Positions 22,838 through 33,154 of a stretch of 64,000 nt of DNA are shown piece after piece. How positions within the stretch are numbered: the first letter of the stretch is position 1; the number at the start of each line of letters is the position of its first letter. The stretch covers positions 1,240,001 through 1,304,000 of the forward strand of contig JAGTWN010000004.1 of NCBI GenBank assembly GCA_018842655.1. Direction: 5' to 3'. The notes beneath the pieces are model-generated. The model was not told the DNA's origin. It saw only the letters and a list, made by a program, of their open reading frames with translations, and searched no databases. The DNA comes from Candidatus Pantoea haifensis. Its GTDB lineage: Bacteria > Pseudomonadota > Gammaproteobacteria > Enterobacterales > Enterobacteriaceae. Made by a program: the position numbers and the translations under genes.

Positions 22838-24139
22838 TTAACGAGTGGCGTTGGCATTGCGCAGCGGTGAGGCGCTCGCGTTGAATCCTGGCAGATAGCG
22901 AAAAACTGACAGGTCGTCCGCAGCAATCGCCGGTTTCTTTCCTGAGATCAGATCGGCAAGCAACTGACCGGAGCCACAGGCCATGGTCCAGCCCAGGGTG
23001 CCGTGTCCGGTATTCAGATAAAGATTAGATAACGGCGTTGCACCTACAATTGGCGTACCATCCGGTGTCATAGGACGTAAACCGGTCCAGAAACTGGCCT
23101 GCTCAATATGACCGCCTTCAGGATAGAGATCACTGACGACCATCTCCAGCGTTTCACGACGTGCATTCAGCAGTTTGGTGTTAAAACCAACAATTTCAGC
23201 CATTCCCCCTACGCGAATGCGATCGTCGAAGCGCGTCACTGCCACTTTATAGGTTTCATCCAGAATGGTTGAGAGCGGCGCAGCATCAGGATTTTTAATC
23301 GGAATGGTCAGTGAATACCCTTTTAAAGGATAAACCGGGATATCAACGATATTTTTTAACAACGCAGTGGAGTACGAACCAAACGCCACAACATAGCTGT
23401 CAGCTTTGATCACTTCAGCGCCGCACTTCACGCCGTAGATCCGGTTGCCTTCGCGCAGCAGTTGATCAACCGGGGTGTTGAAGCGGAACACCACGCCAGC
23501 CTCTTCTGCCATTTTTGCCAGGCGCTGAGTGAAAAGCTGACAGTCACCGGTTTCGTCATTCGGTAAACGCAACCCGCCAGTCAGCTTGTGCTGTGTTGCT
23601 GCCAGCGCGGGTTCAACACGCGCCAGCTCGTGCGCCTGAAGCAGCTCGTAAGGAACTCCCGCGTCACGCAGAACAGCGATATCTTTGCTGGCGCTATCGA
23701 ATTGCTGCTGAGTGCGAAAAAGTTGTAGCGTGCCGCCCTGACGCCCCTCATAAGCGATACCCGTTTCAGCACGCAGGGCTTTAAGACAGTCGCGGCTGTA
23801 TTCAGCAATGCGCACCATGCGACTTTTATTCTGTTGATAGTGATCAATGTCGCAATTGCGCAGCATGTTCCACATCCATTCCAGCTGGAAACTGCTGCCG
23901 TCCAGACGAATTGCAAGCGGCGCATGGCGCTGAAACATCCACTTTACGGCTTTCAACGGCACGCCCGGCGCTGCCCAGGGCGCAGCATAGCCCGGTGAGA
24001 TTTGACCGGCATTACCTGCGCTGGTTTCCATTGCTGCTGCAGGTTGACGATCAATCACGGTTACCTGATGTCCTGCTCGTGCCAGATACCAGGCACTCGC
24101 GACGCCAACCACACCACTACCCAGAATCACTATGTGCAT
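22838..24139 (-). CDS. dadA: D-amino acid dehydrogenase, small subunit DadA
   Basis: DadA oxidises D-alanine to pyruvate and ammonia, passing electrons to the respiratory chain on the inner face of the membrane. The FAD-binding motif [19 protein letters not shown] is at the N-terminus, and [18 protein letters not shown] near the C-terminus completes the DAO fold. I start at the ATG at 24139 (MHIVILG), six bases after a GGGGGA ribosome site; an upstream in-frame ATG at 24169 would add ten unlikely residues. Length is 433. The dadAX operon is under Lrp and CRP control in E. coli. Confidence 0.95.
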   Translation of the reverse strand: MHIVILGSGVVGVASAWYLARAGHQVTVIDRQPAAAMETSAGNAGQISPGYAAPWAAPGVPLKAVKWMFQRHAPLAIRLDGSSFQLEWMWNMLRNCDIDHYQQNKSRMVRIAEYSRDCLKALRAETGIAYEGRQGGTLQLFRTQQQFDSASKDIAVLRDAGVPYELLQAHELARVEPALAATQHKLTGGLRLPNDETGDCQLFTQRLAKMAEEAGVVFRFNTPVDQLLREGNRIYGVKCGAEVIKADSYVVAFGSYSTALLKNIVDIPVYPLKGYSLTIPIKNPDAAPLSTILDETYKVAVTRFDDRIRVGGMAEIVGFNTKLLNARRETLEMVVSDLYPEGGHIEQASFWTGLRPMTPDGTPIVGATPLSNLYLNTGHGTLGWTMACGSGQLLADLISGKKPAIAADDLSVFRYLPGFNASASPLRNANATR

Positions 24140-24639
24140 ATGTCCCCCGCTGCAATTTTTTAAAAGCATAATCCACTAACTCTAAGGATATATTCAGCGT
24201 AATTAATCAGCCATCACCCTCGCCAAATTGATGTAACAATTTCACATCTTTTTTACCAAACTGGTAACTAAAATCTTGGTGGCAGACAAAAATCAGTGGT
24301 TTATACGCCTTTTTTAAAAATTGCAGGAATTAATGACATTCGCTTTAGTTAATTCATCTTTTATCAGGAGAAAAAGCCAACCCCATACAATACGCTTATA
24401 AACAGGATATTATGCTAACGACAAAATAGATTATCGAAGATAAGGCTATTTAATTCCACTGCAATAAAGTTCAAATGATTTTCTGCCAAAGAATTCATTT
24501 GAGTTCCGGTTTCGGATAGGCGACAGTGGACTATCATTGAAGTGTTCACTCAGTTTTTGGGTTTTCTTTCTCAGGATGAAGCCTTAAATAACCGGAACGG
24601 GCTACTCTGGTAAGCCCGTTTGCAAAACAGAGGTGCGCT
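24140..24639. other. Divergent control region between dadA and ycgB
   Basis: A 500-bp region without genes. It contains a perfect dyad TTACCA-AAC-TGGTAA (24253-24267) and, close to ycgB, a hairpin AACGGGCT / AGCCCGTT (24596-24620) in the probable leader. Both are given in the findings. AT-rich stretches at 24301-24500 fit Lrp-type promoter DNA but no exact site can be claimed. Confidence 0.55.
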
Positions 24640-26175
24640 ATGACGACTATCTTTGACGATCCCATTAAGGACAGCAAACGACTCAATGACGGACCAGACT
24701 GGACATTTGACCTGCTTGATGTCTACTTAGCCGAGATCGACCGCGTAGCTAAACTCTATCGGCTCGAGACCTATCCTCACCAAATTGAAGTGATCACCTC
24801 TGAGCAAATGATGGATGCTTACTCCAGCGTGGGTATGCCAATTAACTATGCTCACTGGTCATTTGGCAAAAAGTTCATAGAGACCGAACAGCGTTATAAA
24901 CACGGTCAGCAAGGACTGGCGTATGAGATTGTTATTAACTCCAATCCCTGTATCGCTTACCTGATGGAAGAGAACACCATGACGATGCAGGCGCTGGTTA
25001 TGGCGCACGCCTGTTACGGTCACAACTCATTTTTTAAAAATAACTATCTGTTCCGCAGCTGGACTGATGCCAGCTCCATCGTTGATTACCTGCTGTTCGC
25101 CAAAAACTATATTTCTGACTGCGAAGAACGGTATGGGGTGGAGGAAGTTGAACGCCTGCTTGATTCCTGTCATGCATTAATGAATTACGGCGTTGATCGC
25201 TATAAGCGTCCGCAAAAGATTTCGCTCCAGGAAGAGAAAGCGCGTCAAAAAAGCCGCGAAGAATATCTGCAGAGTCAGGTAAACACCCTCTGGCGTACGT
25301 TGCCGCGTCGGGAAAAAGAGGCGGTGCAGGTTGAAGTTGCCCGTTACCCTTCTGAACCGCAGGAAAACTTACTCTATTTTATGGAGAAAAATGCGCCGCT
25401 GCTGGAACCCTGGCAGCGTGAGATCCTGCGTATCGTGCGTAAGGTGAGCCAGTATTTTTATCCGCAGAAACAGACTCAGGTGATGAACGAAGGTTGGGCC
25501 ACTTTCTGGCATTACACCATCCTGAATCACCTCTATGATGAAGGCAAAGTGACAGAACGCTTCATGATGGAATTTCTGCACAGCCACACCAATGTGGTGT
25601 TTCAGCCGCCGTATAACAGCCCCTGGTATAACGGTATTAATCCGTATGCGCTGGGCTTTGCCATGTTCCAGGATATTAAACGTATTTGTCAGTCGCCAAC
25701 GGAAGAAGATCGCTACTGGTTCCCGGATATTGCCGGTTCAGACTGGCTGGAAACCTTGCACTTTGCCATGCGTGAGTTCAAAGATGAAAGCTTTATCAGT
25801 CAGTTTTTGTCGCCAAAAGTCATGCGTGATTTCCGCCTGTTCACCGTGCTGGATGATGACCGCAATAATTATCTGGAAATTGCCGCAATCCATGATGAAG
25901 CGGGTTACCGGGCTATTCGTCAACAACTCTCTGCGCAGTATAATCTGAGCAACCTTGAGCCAAATATTCAGGTGTATAACGTCGATTTACGCGGTGATCG
26001 CTCGCTGACGTTGCGTTATGTGCCGCAAAGCCGCACGCCGCTGGATAAAAGCCGTCGTGAAGTGCTTAAGCACGTGCACCGTTTGTGGGGCTTTGATGTC
26101 ATTCTGGAACAGCAAAATGAAGATGGTAGCGTTGAATTACTGGATCGCAACCCTCCACGCGGCAGCGCACTGTAA
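24640..26175 (+). CDS. ycgB: SpoVR family protein YcgB
   Basis: YcgB is a 511-residue SpoVR-like protein. Typical segments are DDPIKDSKRLNDGPDWTFD at the N-terminus, MNEGWATFWHYTILNHLYDEG in the middle and the C-terminal end with LLDRNPPRGSAL. It has no signal peptide. In E. coli it is a general-stress (sigma-S) gene of unknown function; the family co-occurs with PrkA (YeaG) and YeaH, present here 8-12 kb away. GAGGTGCGCT precedes the ATG, and a bidirectional terminator separates it from fadR. Confidence 0.95.
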   Translation: MTTIFDDPIKDSKRLNDGPDWTFDLLDVYLAEIDRVAKLYRLETYPHQIEVITSEQMMDAYSSVGMPINYAHWSFGKKFIETEQRYKHGQQGLAYEIVINSNPCIAYLMEENTMTMQALVMAHACYGHNSFFKNNYLFRSWTDASSIVDYLLFAKNYISDCEERYGVEEVERLLDSCHALMNYGVDRYKRPQKISLQEEKARQKSREEYLQSQVNTLWRTLPRREKEAVQVEVARYPSEPQENLLYFMEKNAPLLEPWQREILRIVRKVSQYFYPQKQTQVMNEGWATFWHYTILNHLYDEGKVTERFMMEFLHSHTNVVFQPPYNSPWYNGINPYALGFAMFQDIKRICQSPTEEDRYWFPDIAGSDWLETLHFAMREFKDESFISQFLSPKVMRDFRLFTVLDDDRNNYLEIAAIHDEAGYRAIRQQLSAQYNLSNLEPNIQVYNVDLRGDRSLTLRYVPQSRTPLDKSRREVLKHVHRLWGFDVILEQQNEDGSVELLDRNPPRGSAL

Positions 26176-26177
26176 AA

Positions 26178-26209
26178 GCAAAAAACCGGACATGCTGTCC
26201 GGTTTTTTA
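26178..26209. terminator. Bidirectional terminator between ycgB and fadR
   Basis: AAAAAACCGGACA-TGC-TGTCCGGTTTTTT, strong on both strands. Confidence 0.88.
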
Positions 26210-26928
26210 TTAACGTTTGCTGCTTAGATCGTCTGGCATACTTTTTTGCATGCTGTGCCAGATTTCACCGCTGCGACGGCCATAATTTCTGACGGTTTCG
26301 ACAATTTCATCCTGCGATGGCTGTGCCTCACACAAGCTGAACAGCTTGTTATAGAAATCACGTGCCACCTGACGCGCTTCAGGATTAGAGAAATAGTGAC
26401 GCCCGACACGTGTATAAAGGCCTTTAAGCCCATTGAGGATTAAACCGTAAATGGGGTTGCCGGAAGCAAAAGCCAGCCCACGGAACACGCGATAGTCTAA
26501 TTCAGTGAAGGCATCAGCCTGATCTTCAGCCTGAGCAACGCTTTCTAAGACTTCCCGCGCCTTATCGGGATGATGACGCAATGCGCGGCTGATAAAGATT
26601 GACGAAATATTGGTGCGCACTGACAGCAGGTTATCAATTAATACCGGTACGCTGTCATGATCGAGACGCGCCAGAGTTTCCAGAATATTAAGCCCTGACG
26701 TTTCCCAAAAGTCATTTACGCGCGTCGGTTTACCATGCTGGATAGTTAACCAGCCATCACGCGCCAGACGTTGTAAAACTTCGCGAAGCGTGGTGCGCGT
26801 TACCCCGATCAATTCAGAAAGCTCACGTTCAGCAGGCAAAATTGACCCAGGGGAAAGCGGCTATTCCAGATGCTTTCAATAATATATTCTTCAGCAAATC
26901 CCGCTGGACTCTGAGCCTTAATGACCAT
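26210..26928 (-). CDS. fadR: Fatty acid regulator FadR; frameshifted
   Basis: FadR is a GntR-family regulator that represses fatty-acid degradation and activates unsaturated fatty-acid synthesis; long-chain acyl-CoA releases it from DNA. The start is the ATG at 26928 ([20 protein letters not shown]). The winged helix reads [19 protein letters not shown] and the acyl-CoA domain has [19 protein letters not shown]. The frame breaks in G4 at 26850-26853 (C4 on the coding strand); one more C restores [15 protein letters not shown] and 239 residues, as in E. coli. It is divergent from nhaB. Confidence 0.94.
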
Positions 26929-27140
26929 AGCAGTGTGTTCTCGTTGCTTTCTTTTTCGTGGTAGGCACTCATCATACCAGACGGCCTATAGCGGATATAG
27001 CCTGCGCAACTATTTAAAGCGCGCGCTGGTGCAAAATTCAACCGCTTTCCTCTGGTTTGATTAACAGGATTTGCGCCCTTACCTGCCTAAGATTATTCTT
27101 TGCGGCACATCGCATTGACTACAACAGGATCTTAACGCGG

Positions 27141-28669
27141 ATGGAATTAACCTACGCCCAGGCATTTAAACGAAATTTTCTTGGTCATTCACCGGACTGG
27201 TATAAGGTACTGATGATCGGTTTCCTTATTCTTAATCCCCTTATCTACTTCTTTGTTAGCCCTTTTTTAGCCGGCTGGCTGCTGGTTGCAGAGTTTATAT
27301 TTACGTTAGGCATGGCGCTAAAGTGTCATCCGCTTTTACCCGGCGGATTATTAGCCATTGAGGCTATTTTTATTGGCATGGCCAGCGCCGAACAGGTAAA
27401 AGCTGAACTGGCGAATAATCTGGAAGTGTTGCTGCTGTTAATTTTCATGGTGGCAGGCATCTTTTTTATGAAGCAACTGCTGCTGTTTGTTTTTACCCGA
27501 CTGCTGCTGACGCTGCGTTCTAAAGTTTTACTTGGCCTGACCTTTTGTGTTGTCTCCGGCTTCCTCTCCGCTTTTCTTGATGCCCTGACAGTGCTAGCCG
27601 TGGTGATCAGCGTGGCGGTAAGTTTTTATGAGATTTATCACCGCGTCGCATCCGATCCTAAATTCCAGGGACAGGCTATCGCTCAGCGTGAAACGCTGGA
27701 ACAGTTCCGCGCTTTTCTGCGAAGCCTGATGATGCAGGCTGGCATTGGCACCGCCCTGGGGGCGTGATGACGATGGTCGGCGAGCCGCAAAACCTGATTA
27801 TCGCTAATGCTGCTGGCTGGGATTTCATTCAGTTTTTCCTGAGGATGGCTCCGGTTACGGTGCCGGTTTTGCTGTGTGGTCTTTTAACCAGTGTTGCAGT
27901 AGAACGCTTCCGCCTGTTTGGTTACGGTGTCACTTTGCCACAGGCCGTGCGCCAGATTTTAGTGGATAATGAGCGTCAGGCTGCTGCTCAGCGCACCCGA
28001 CAAGATACCCTTAAACTGGTGATTCAGGCGCTAATTGGCGTCTGGCTAATTATCGCGTTGGCTTTTCATCTGGCTGAAGTCGGGTTAATTGGCTTATCGG
28101 TGATCATTCTGGCGACCTCACTTTGCGGTATCAGCGATGAACACACTATTGGTCAGGCCTTTACAGAAGCCCTGCCTTTTACCGCGCTGCTCGCGGTCTT
28201 TTTCGCTATCGTGGCAGTCATTGTGGAGCAGCAACTTTTTACGCCGCTGATTACATTTGTTCTCAATGCCGAACCTGCGGCACAGCTTAACTGGTTTTAT
28301 GTCTTCAACGGGCTGCTCTCCTCTATTTCCGATAATGTGTTTGTCGGTTCTGTTTATATCAACGAAGCGAAACATGCGCTCGACAGCGGTATGATTGATG
28401 CACGTCAGTTTGAGATGCTGGCGGTTGCCACTAATACCGGCACTAATTTGCCTTCTGTCGCCACACCGAATGGTCAGGCCGCCTTTCTGTTTTTACTTAC
28501 GTCAGCACTGGCACCGCTGATTCGGCTTTCTTATAGTCGGATGGTTTGGATGGCCTTACCGTTTACGGTAGTCTTATCGATAATAGGTTTCTTGTGTATT
28601 CAGTTTCTGCTGGTGCCTTTTACCGACATGATGATGAATGCCGGCTGGATCACATCGCCTCACTTTTAA
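27141..28669 (+). CDS. nhaB: Na+/H+ antiporter NhaB; frameshifted
   Basis: NhaB exchanges sodium for protons across the inner membrane, with about twelve helices. I start at the ATG at 27141 ([22 protein letters not shown]), matching the E. coli N-terminus; an upstream in-frame ATG has no homology. Motifs include [20 protein letters not shown] and [20 protein letters not shown]. The frame breaks in G5 at 27758-27762: one more G gives [18 protein letters not shown], and the repaired protein has 509 residues. It is divergent from fadR and followed by dsbB, as in E. coli. Confidence 0.94.
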
Positions 28670-28792
28670 TCGGCCTGGCCCGTCTGGTGCAGGGTGAGAT
28701 CATGTTTGTACATGATTTTCCGTTGCGCCAGGCTGGCGTGGGCTCGCTTTTGGTTTACACTGCCAGCCATTCACGTTTACAGGGAAGGCAAT

Positions 28793-29326
28793 ATGTTGCG
28801 ATATCTGAATCAATGTTCTCGTGGTCGCGGAGCCTGGTTATTACTGGCACTGACGGCGCTGGCGCTGGAGCTAACGGCATTGTGGTTTCAGCATGTTATG
28901 GGGTTAAGCCCCTGCGTCATGTGTATTTATGAACGTTGTGCCCTGTTTGGCGTGATGGGCGCGGGCATTGCTGGCGCGATTGCACCTAAAACGCCGTTGC
29001 GTTTTGTTGCACTGCTGGTTTGGCTCTATAGTGCCTGGGAAGGATTACGCCTCTCCTGGGAACACACCATGCTTCAGTTGCATCCTAATCCTTTTGTTAC
29101 CTGCGATTTCGCAGCACGCTTCCCAGGCTGGCTGCCACTGGATAAGTGGTTGCCTTCAGTTTTCGTTGCCAGCGGTGATTGCGCAGAGCGAGGCTGGACT
29201 TTTCTGACATTCAGTATGCCGCAGTGGATGATTGTCATTTTTGCTGGCTATTTGCTGGTGGGTCTGCTGGTTCTGCTTGCACAGCCGTTTAAAGCCAAAC
29301 GCCGCGATCTTTTAGTCGCTGACTGA
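28793..29326 (+). CDS. dsbB: Disulfide bond formation protein DsbB
   Basis: DsbB is a four-helix inner-membrane protein that re-oxidises DsbA and passes electrons to quinone. The first periplasmic loop has Cys41-x-x-Cys44 ([11 protein letters not shown]) and the second has the other redox pair, in VTCDFAARF and [10 protein letters not shown] start at the ATG at 28793 ([15 protein letters not shown]), after an AGGGAAGG ribosome site; the longer frame upstream is not conserved. Length is 177 residues. Confidence 0.96.
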   Translation: MLRYLNQCSRGRGAWLLLALTALALELTALWFQHVMGLSPCVMCIYERCALFGVMGAGIAGAIAPKTPLRFVALLVWLYSAWEGLRLSWEHTMLQLHPNPFVTCDFAARFPGWLPLDKWLPSVFVASGDCAERGWTFLTFSMPQWMIVIFAGYLLVGLLVLLAQPFKAKRRDLLVAD

Positions 29327-29337
29327 GTCGCTAATGT

Positions 29338-29368
29338 TGAAAAGGCTGCCAGAGGCAGCCTTTTTAAT
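29338..29368. terminator. Terminator after dsbB
   Basis: AAAGGCTGCC-AGA-GGCAGCCTTTTT; the A-rich left flank also allows use by ycgN on the other strand. Confidence 0.85.
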
Positions 29369-29373
29369 CCACG

Positions 29374-29819
29374 TTATCCGTTGCGATCGGGGCGATCAAT
29401 AATATGATCTTCCCAGTCCCGCACCTCACTTTCCCGCACCGCAATGTAACGTACCGAAATACGTTGCGCATGCATCTCTTTTTCGAACCCACGCGCAAAG
29501 GATGCCAGGCTGGTAAGGTTTTGCCCTCACCTAACAGACGATAAGCACAGGTACGCGGCAGCCAGTCAAAGGTGGTGAGGTTTTCCCGCGTCAGTTTAAT
29601 GCAGTCTTCTTCGAGCTCGAAACGGCGCTCATAGTTACGGCACTGACAGGTTTTGATGTTGAGCTGGTTACAGGCGACGTTGGTGAAATAGATTTCATCG
29701 GTATCAGCGTCTTGCAATTTGTTCAGGCAGCACTGACCACAACCATCACACAAGGATTCCCATTCCTCATCGCTCATTTGTGCCAAACGCTTGTGTTGCC
29801 AGAAAGGGATTTCAGTCAT
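29374..29819 (-). CDS. ycgN: YcgN, UPF0260 cysteine-cluster protein; frameshifted
   Basis: A YkgJ-type protein with conserved cysteines in [18 protein letters not shown] and CQCRNYERR, likely to bind metal (zinc or an Fe-S cluster); function unknown. I start at the ATG at 29819, placed seven bases after AGGAC. The frame breaks in T5 at 29479-29483 (A5 on the coding strand). One more A restores [18 protein letters not shown] and [17 protein letters not shown], with a stop at 29374-29376 (148 residues), as in E. coli. The uncorrected frame ends at 29364 with a meaningless tail. Confidence 0.9.
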
Positions 29820-29882
29820 GATCAATGTCCTGCTTTAAATCAAACCGCACCTTATAAAGCCTCCGGTGCGGCGATGCAAGCT

Positions 29883-30542
29883 TTACAGTACGCGAGTGCT
29901 GATACTCTGGCCTGCCAGTGACACTTCCAGCGTATCGCCAGAATGCAGTGGTCCAACCCCTTCCGGTGTCCCGGTCAGAATGACGTCACCAGCACGCAGG
30001 GTAAAATACTGACTCATATGTGCAATCAGCGGTAAAATTTTGTGGATCATATCAGCCGTGCTGCCATGCTGACGAACCTCACCGTTGATTACCAGCTTAA
30101 GTTCAACGTTTTGCGGGTCGGCGCTAAATTCTGACACGGGAATGAAGCCCGAAAGCGGACAAGCGTTATCAAAGCCCTTTGATTTTTCCCAGGGTTGCCC
30201 GGCTTTCTTTAATTTGGCCTGTAAATCACGCAAGGTTAAATCCAGCGCCACGCCATAACCGGCAATCGCTTTTGCCACATGCTCTTCATTCGCCTGCTTC
30301 AGCGTGGCACCAATCAGCACCGCCAGCTCGACTTCATGATGAACTTCGCCGAATGCGCTGGGAACAGACAGCGGCTGGCGCAAATCGCATAGCGCGGTCT
30401 CGGGTTTGATAAATATCACCGGCTCGACAGGCGTTGCGCTGCCCATTTCCTTAATGTGTTTCGCATAGTTGCTGCCGACGCAAACCACTTTGCTGACTGA
30501 ATAATCCAACAGAGCGCCTTGCCAGTTACGATGCTGATACAT
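29883..30542 (-). CDS. ycgM: YcgM, fumarylacetoacetate hydrolase-family protein
   Basis: This 219-residue protein belongs to the FAH superfamily; family members act as acylpyruvate hydrolases or oxaloacetate tautomerase/decarboxylases on small keto acids. The metal-binding glutamates are in VHHEVELAVLIG and the aspartate is in GVALDLTLRD. The end GDVILTGTPEGVGPL is the usual signature. I start at the ATG at 30542 (MYQHRNWQGALLDYSV), the conserved N-terminus, although the frame is open further upstream. A TTTGGTGTG region follows ycgL at a distance of 313 bp. Confidence 0.93.
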   Translation of the reverse strand: MYQHRNWQGALLDYSVSKVVCVGSNYAKHIKEMGSATPVEPVIFIKPETALCDLRQPLSVPSAFGEVHHEVELAVLIGATLKQANEEHVAKAIAGYGVALDLTLRDLQAKLKKAGQPWEKSKGFDNACPLSGFIPVSEFSADPQNVELKLVINGEVRQHGSTADMIHKILPLIAHMSQYFTLRAGDVILTGTPEGVGPLHSGDTLEVSLAGQSISTRVL

Positions 30543-30855
30543 GCTAATCCCCTGCTTTTGTTTGGTGTGATGCCAGCGATGCTGGCGGATTGATGCTTGC
30601 TTACGCGCTGGTCGAACGGCCAACCTCGTCGGCAAATAATAAGATGGTTTTACTGGTCAGGTATGCGGAAATTGTCAAAAACCGTGAATCAACAGGTTGA
30701 AATGGTGAAATATTGCACAGCGGGAGCATTAACGGTGCCGTTAAAATAAGCGTTTTAATGGCGCAAGCGCGCGCCATTAATATTTTATCGCTGAGAACAA
30801 TTTATTTTTGACGATATTTAAACAATGACTGTTTATATTTACAGATGAATCCGAA
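30543..30855. other. Intergenic region between ycgM and ycgL
   Basis: 313 bp without a gene. It holds a perfect 9-bp hairpin TAATGGCGC-AAGCGC-GCGCCATTA (30756-30779) and a palindrome TAACGG-TG-CCGTTA (30729-30742). Neither has a T tract. Confidence 0.5.
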
Positions 30856-31130
30856 TTAATCTTTTTTATCGCTTCCAAGATGAACTTTTAGCAGATTTTC
30901 AATCGGTGGTGGAATTTGCAAATAAAAGCCCTGTTCGCTTAATCCCTGCTTAACTTTATTGATGTCCGCATTCGCTAACTTATCGCGGCCCGCCAGCGAT
31001 AAAACCATTGCCAGCTGGGGCTTACCGAAGCCTTTCAGTAATTCTTCAGGCACACGCGAAAAATCGTCTTTTTTTCAACATAGAGATAAGTCTGGTCACG
31101 TAACGGGCTTCTGTAGATCACACAAAACAT
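30856..31130 (-). CDS. ycgL: YcgL domain protein; frameshifted
   Basis: YcgL is a small conserved protein of unknown function next to minC. The C-terminal piece reads [17 protein letters not shown]. The N-terminal piece lies in another frame, starts at the ATG at 31130 and reads [21 protein letters not shown]. The two join in a T7 run at 31069-31075 (A7 on the coding strand); eight A residues give [13 protein letters not shown], as in E. coli YcgL. Repaired length is 91 residues. It is divergent from minC. Confidence 0.88.
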
Positions 31131-31284
31131 ATATTTTACTCGAATTAACTGGAATTGAGGCTTGTCTGTATATAGCTGTAACTATAACATGCTTGCAGAA
31201 CTTCGAATATTCACCGTTTTCGCTTAATGATGATTTAATCATCCCTCAGCAAACGGTAGTGAAAACAGGACTGAGTCGGGACAG

Positions 31285-31984
31285 ATGTCGCAAACGCCAA
31301 TCGAATTCAAAGGTAGCAGTTTCACACTGTCTGTCGTTCATCTGCATCACCACGATCCCGAGGTGATTCGCAAGGCACTTCAAGACAAAATTGAACAGGC
31401 TCCCGCTTTCCTGAAAAACGCCCCCGTGGTGCTGAACGTGGCGGCACTGAATGGCGAAGTTAACTGGAAACAGTTGCAACAGGCTGTGCTGACCACAGGA
31501 TTACGTATTGTGGGCGTCAGCGGCTGTAAAGATGATGCGCTCAAACGCATGATTGCCCGTGCGGGTTTACCGGTTCTGGCAGAAGGCAAAGAGGGAAAGC
31601 GCGTAACGACGTCCCTGAGCCTGAAGCCAGGCCGCCTGTCGCCGCACCTGCCGCCGTGAAGACCCGCATCGTCAACACGCCCGTGCGATCGGGCCAGCAG
31701 ATCTACGCCCGCGACGCCGATCTGATCGTAACGAACAGCGTCAGCGCGGGCGCTGAGCTGGTTGCCGACGGCAATATCCATATTTATGGCATGATGCGCG
31801 GTCGTGCGTTGGCGGGTGCCAGCGGCGATCGCGATTGCCAGATTTTTTGCACCAACCTGGCAGCAGAGTTGGTCTCAATCGCCGGAGAGTACTGGATTAT
31901 GGACCAGATCCCGGAAGAATTTTTGGTAAAGCAGCGCGCCTGTGCCTTCAGGATGGCGCCCTCACTATCCAGACACTTAATTAG
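31285..31984 (+). CDS. minC: Septum site inhibitor MinC; two frameshifts
   Basis: MinC, carried by MinD, blocks FtsZ polymerisation at the poles. The N-terminal FtsZ-binding domain ([21 protein letters not shown]) and C-terminal beta-helix domain ([32 protein letters not shown]) are both present. One base is missing at GGGAAAG, 31593-31598, before the Pro/Ala linker. Another is missing in T5 at 31920-31924; its repair gives [20 protein letters not shown] and QTLN, with a stop at 31982-31984 (233 residues). Loss of MinC causes minicells, so two independent lesions beside intact minD and minE point to sequencing error. Confidence 0.94.
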
Positions 31985-32017
31985 GCCCCTTTTCTTTCGT
32001 TAAGGAAATCAATATTT

Positions 32018-32830
32018 ATGGCACGCATTATTGTAGTTACATCAGGTAAAGGGGGCGTTGGTAAGACCACGTCAAGCGCGGCCATCGCCACCGGTTTAGC
32101 GCAGAAAGGCAAAAAGACGGTCGTTATCGATTTCGATATTGGTTTGCGTAACCTGGATCTGATTATGGGCTGCGAACGTCGCGTAGTGTATGACTTCGTC
32201 AATGTGATTCAGGGCGATGCGACATTGAATCAGGCACTGATCAGAGACAAACGTACCGAGCAGCTCTATATCCTGCCCGCTTCGCAAACACGTGATAAAG
32301 ACGCCCTGACGCGCGAAGGCGTTGAAAAAGTGCTGAATGATTTAATCGCGATGGACTTTGACTTTATCGTCTGTGATTCACCGGCCGGTATTGAAACGGG
32401 TGCGCTGATGGCTCTCTATTTTGCTGACGAAGCGATTATTACCACCAATCCTGAAGTCTCTTCAGTGCGCGATTCCGATCGCATTCTCGGCATCATTTCT
32501 TCGAAATCCCGCCGCGCTGAAAACAGTCAGGAGCCGGTTAAAGAGCACCTGTTACTGACACGTTATAACCCTGGCCGCGTCAGTCGTGGCGACATGCTGA
32601 GCATGGAAGATGTGCTGGAAATCCTGCGCATTCCGTTAGTCGGTGTGATACCGGAAGATCAATCTGTGTTACGCGCCTCCAACCAGGGCGAGCCGGTGAT
32701 CCTCGACAGCGAATCTGATGCTGGCAAAGCCTATGCCGATACCGTTGAGCGGTTACTCGGTGAAGTACGCCCCTTCCGCTTTATTGAAGAAGAGAAGAAG
32801 GGTTTCCTGAAACGCCTGTTCGGGGGATAA
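32018..32830 (+). CDS. minD: Septum site-determining ATPase MinD
   Basis: MinD is a 270-residue membrane-associated ATPase that recruits MinC and oscillates under MinE control. The deviant Walker A motif is SGKGGVGKTTSSAA at residues 9-22, with the signature lysine in GKGG. The C-terminal amphipathic helix KKGFLKRLFGG is the membrane-targeting sequence. The reading frame is intact. AAGGAAA lies upstream of the ATG, 33 bp after the minC stop; minE starts 4 bp downstream. Confidence 0.98.
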   Translation: MARIIVVTSGKGGVGKTTSSAAIATGLAQKGKKTVVIDFDIGLRNLDLIMGCERRVVYDFVNVIQGDATLNQALIRDKRTEQLYILPASQTRDKDALTREGVEKVLNDLIAMDFDFIVCDSPAGIETGALMALYFADEAIITTNPEVSSVRDSDRILGIISSKSRRAENSQEPVKEHLLLTRYNPGRVSRGDMLSMEDVLEILRIPLVGVIPEDQSVLRASNQGEPVILDSESDAGKAYADTVERLLGEVRPFRFIEEEKKGFLKRLFGG

Positions 32831-32833
32831 ACC

Positions 32834-33103
32834 ATGGCATTACTTGATTTCTTTTTATCCCGGAAGAAGAACACTGCCAATATAGCCAAGGAAAGGCTGC
32901 AAATTATCGTGGCAGAACGCAGAAGGGGCGACAGTGAGCCCCACTATCTTCCGCAGCTTAAGCGCGACATTCTGGAAGTGATTTGCAAATATGTGAAGAT
33001 CGATCCAGAAATGGTTACGGTTCAACTGGACCAGAAAGGCGATGATATCTCCATTCTGGAGCTGAACGTGACGCTACCGGAAACGGAAGACGTGACTAAA
33101 TGA
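32834..33103 (+). CDS. minE: Cell division topological specificity factor MinE
   Basis: MinE stimulates MinD ATPase and confines MinC activity to the poles. The 89-residue protein has the membrane-binding start [15 protein letters not shown], the MinD-contact helix ([14 protein letters not shown]) and the C-terminal dimerisation beta domain. Its ATG is 3 bp beyond the minD stop, implying coupled translation. The frame is intact. Confidence 0.98.
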   Translation: MALLDFFLSRKKNTANIAKERLQIIVAERRRGDSEPHYLPQLKRDILEVICKYVKIDPEMVTVQLDQKGDDISILELNVTLPETEDVTK

Positions 33104-33117
33104 CGCTGCTGGTTTCC

Positions 33118-33150
33118 TGAATTTCCCTGCTCAGTTGCAGGGGAATTTCG
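33118..33150. terminator. Terminator between minE and rnd
   Basis: AATTTCCCTGC and GCAGGGGAATTT pair with one bulge around TCAGTT; the flanks favour use by both convergent genes. Confidence 0.6.
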
Positions 33151-33154
33151 CCTG

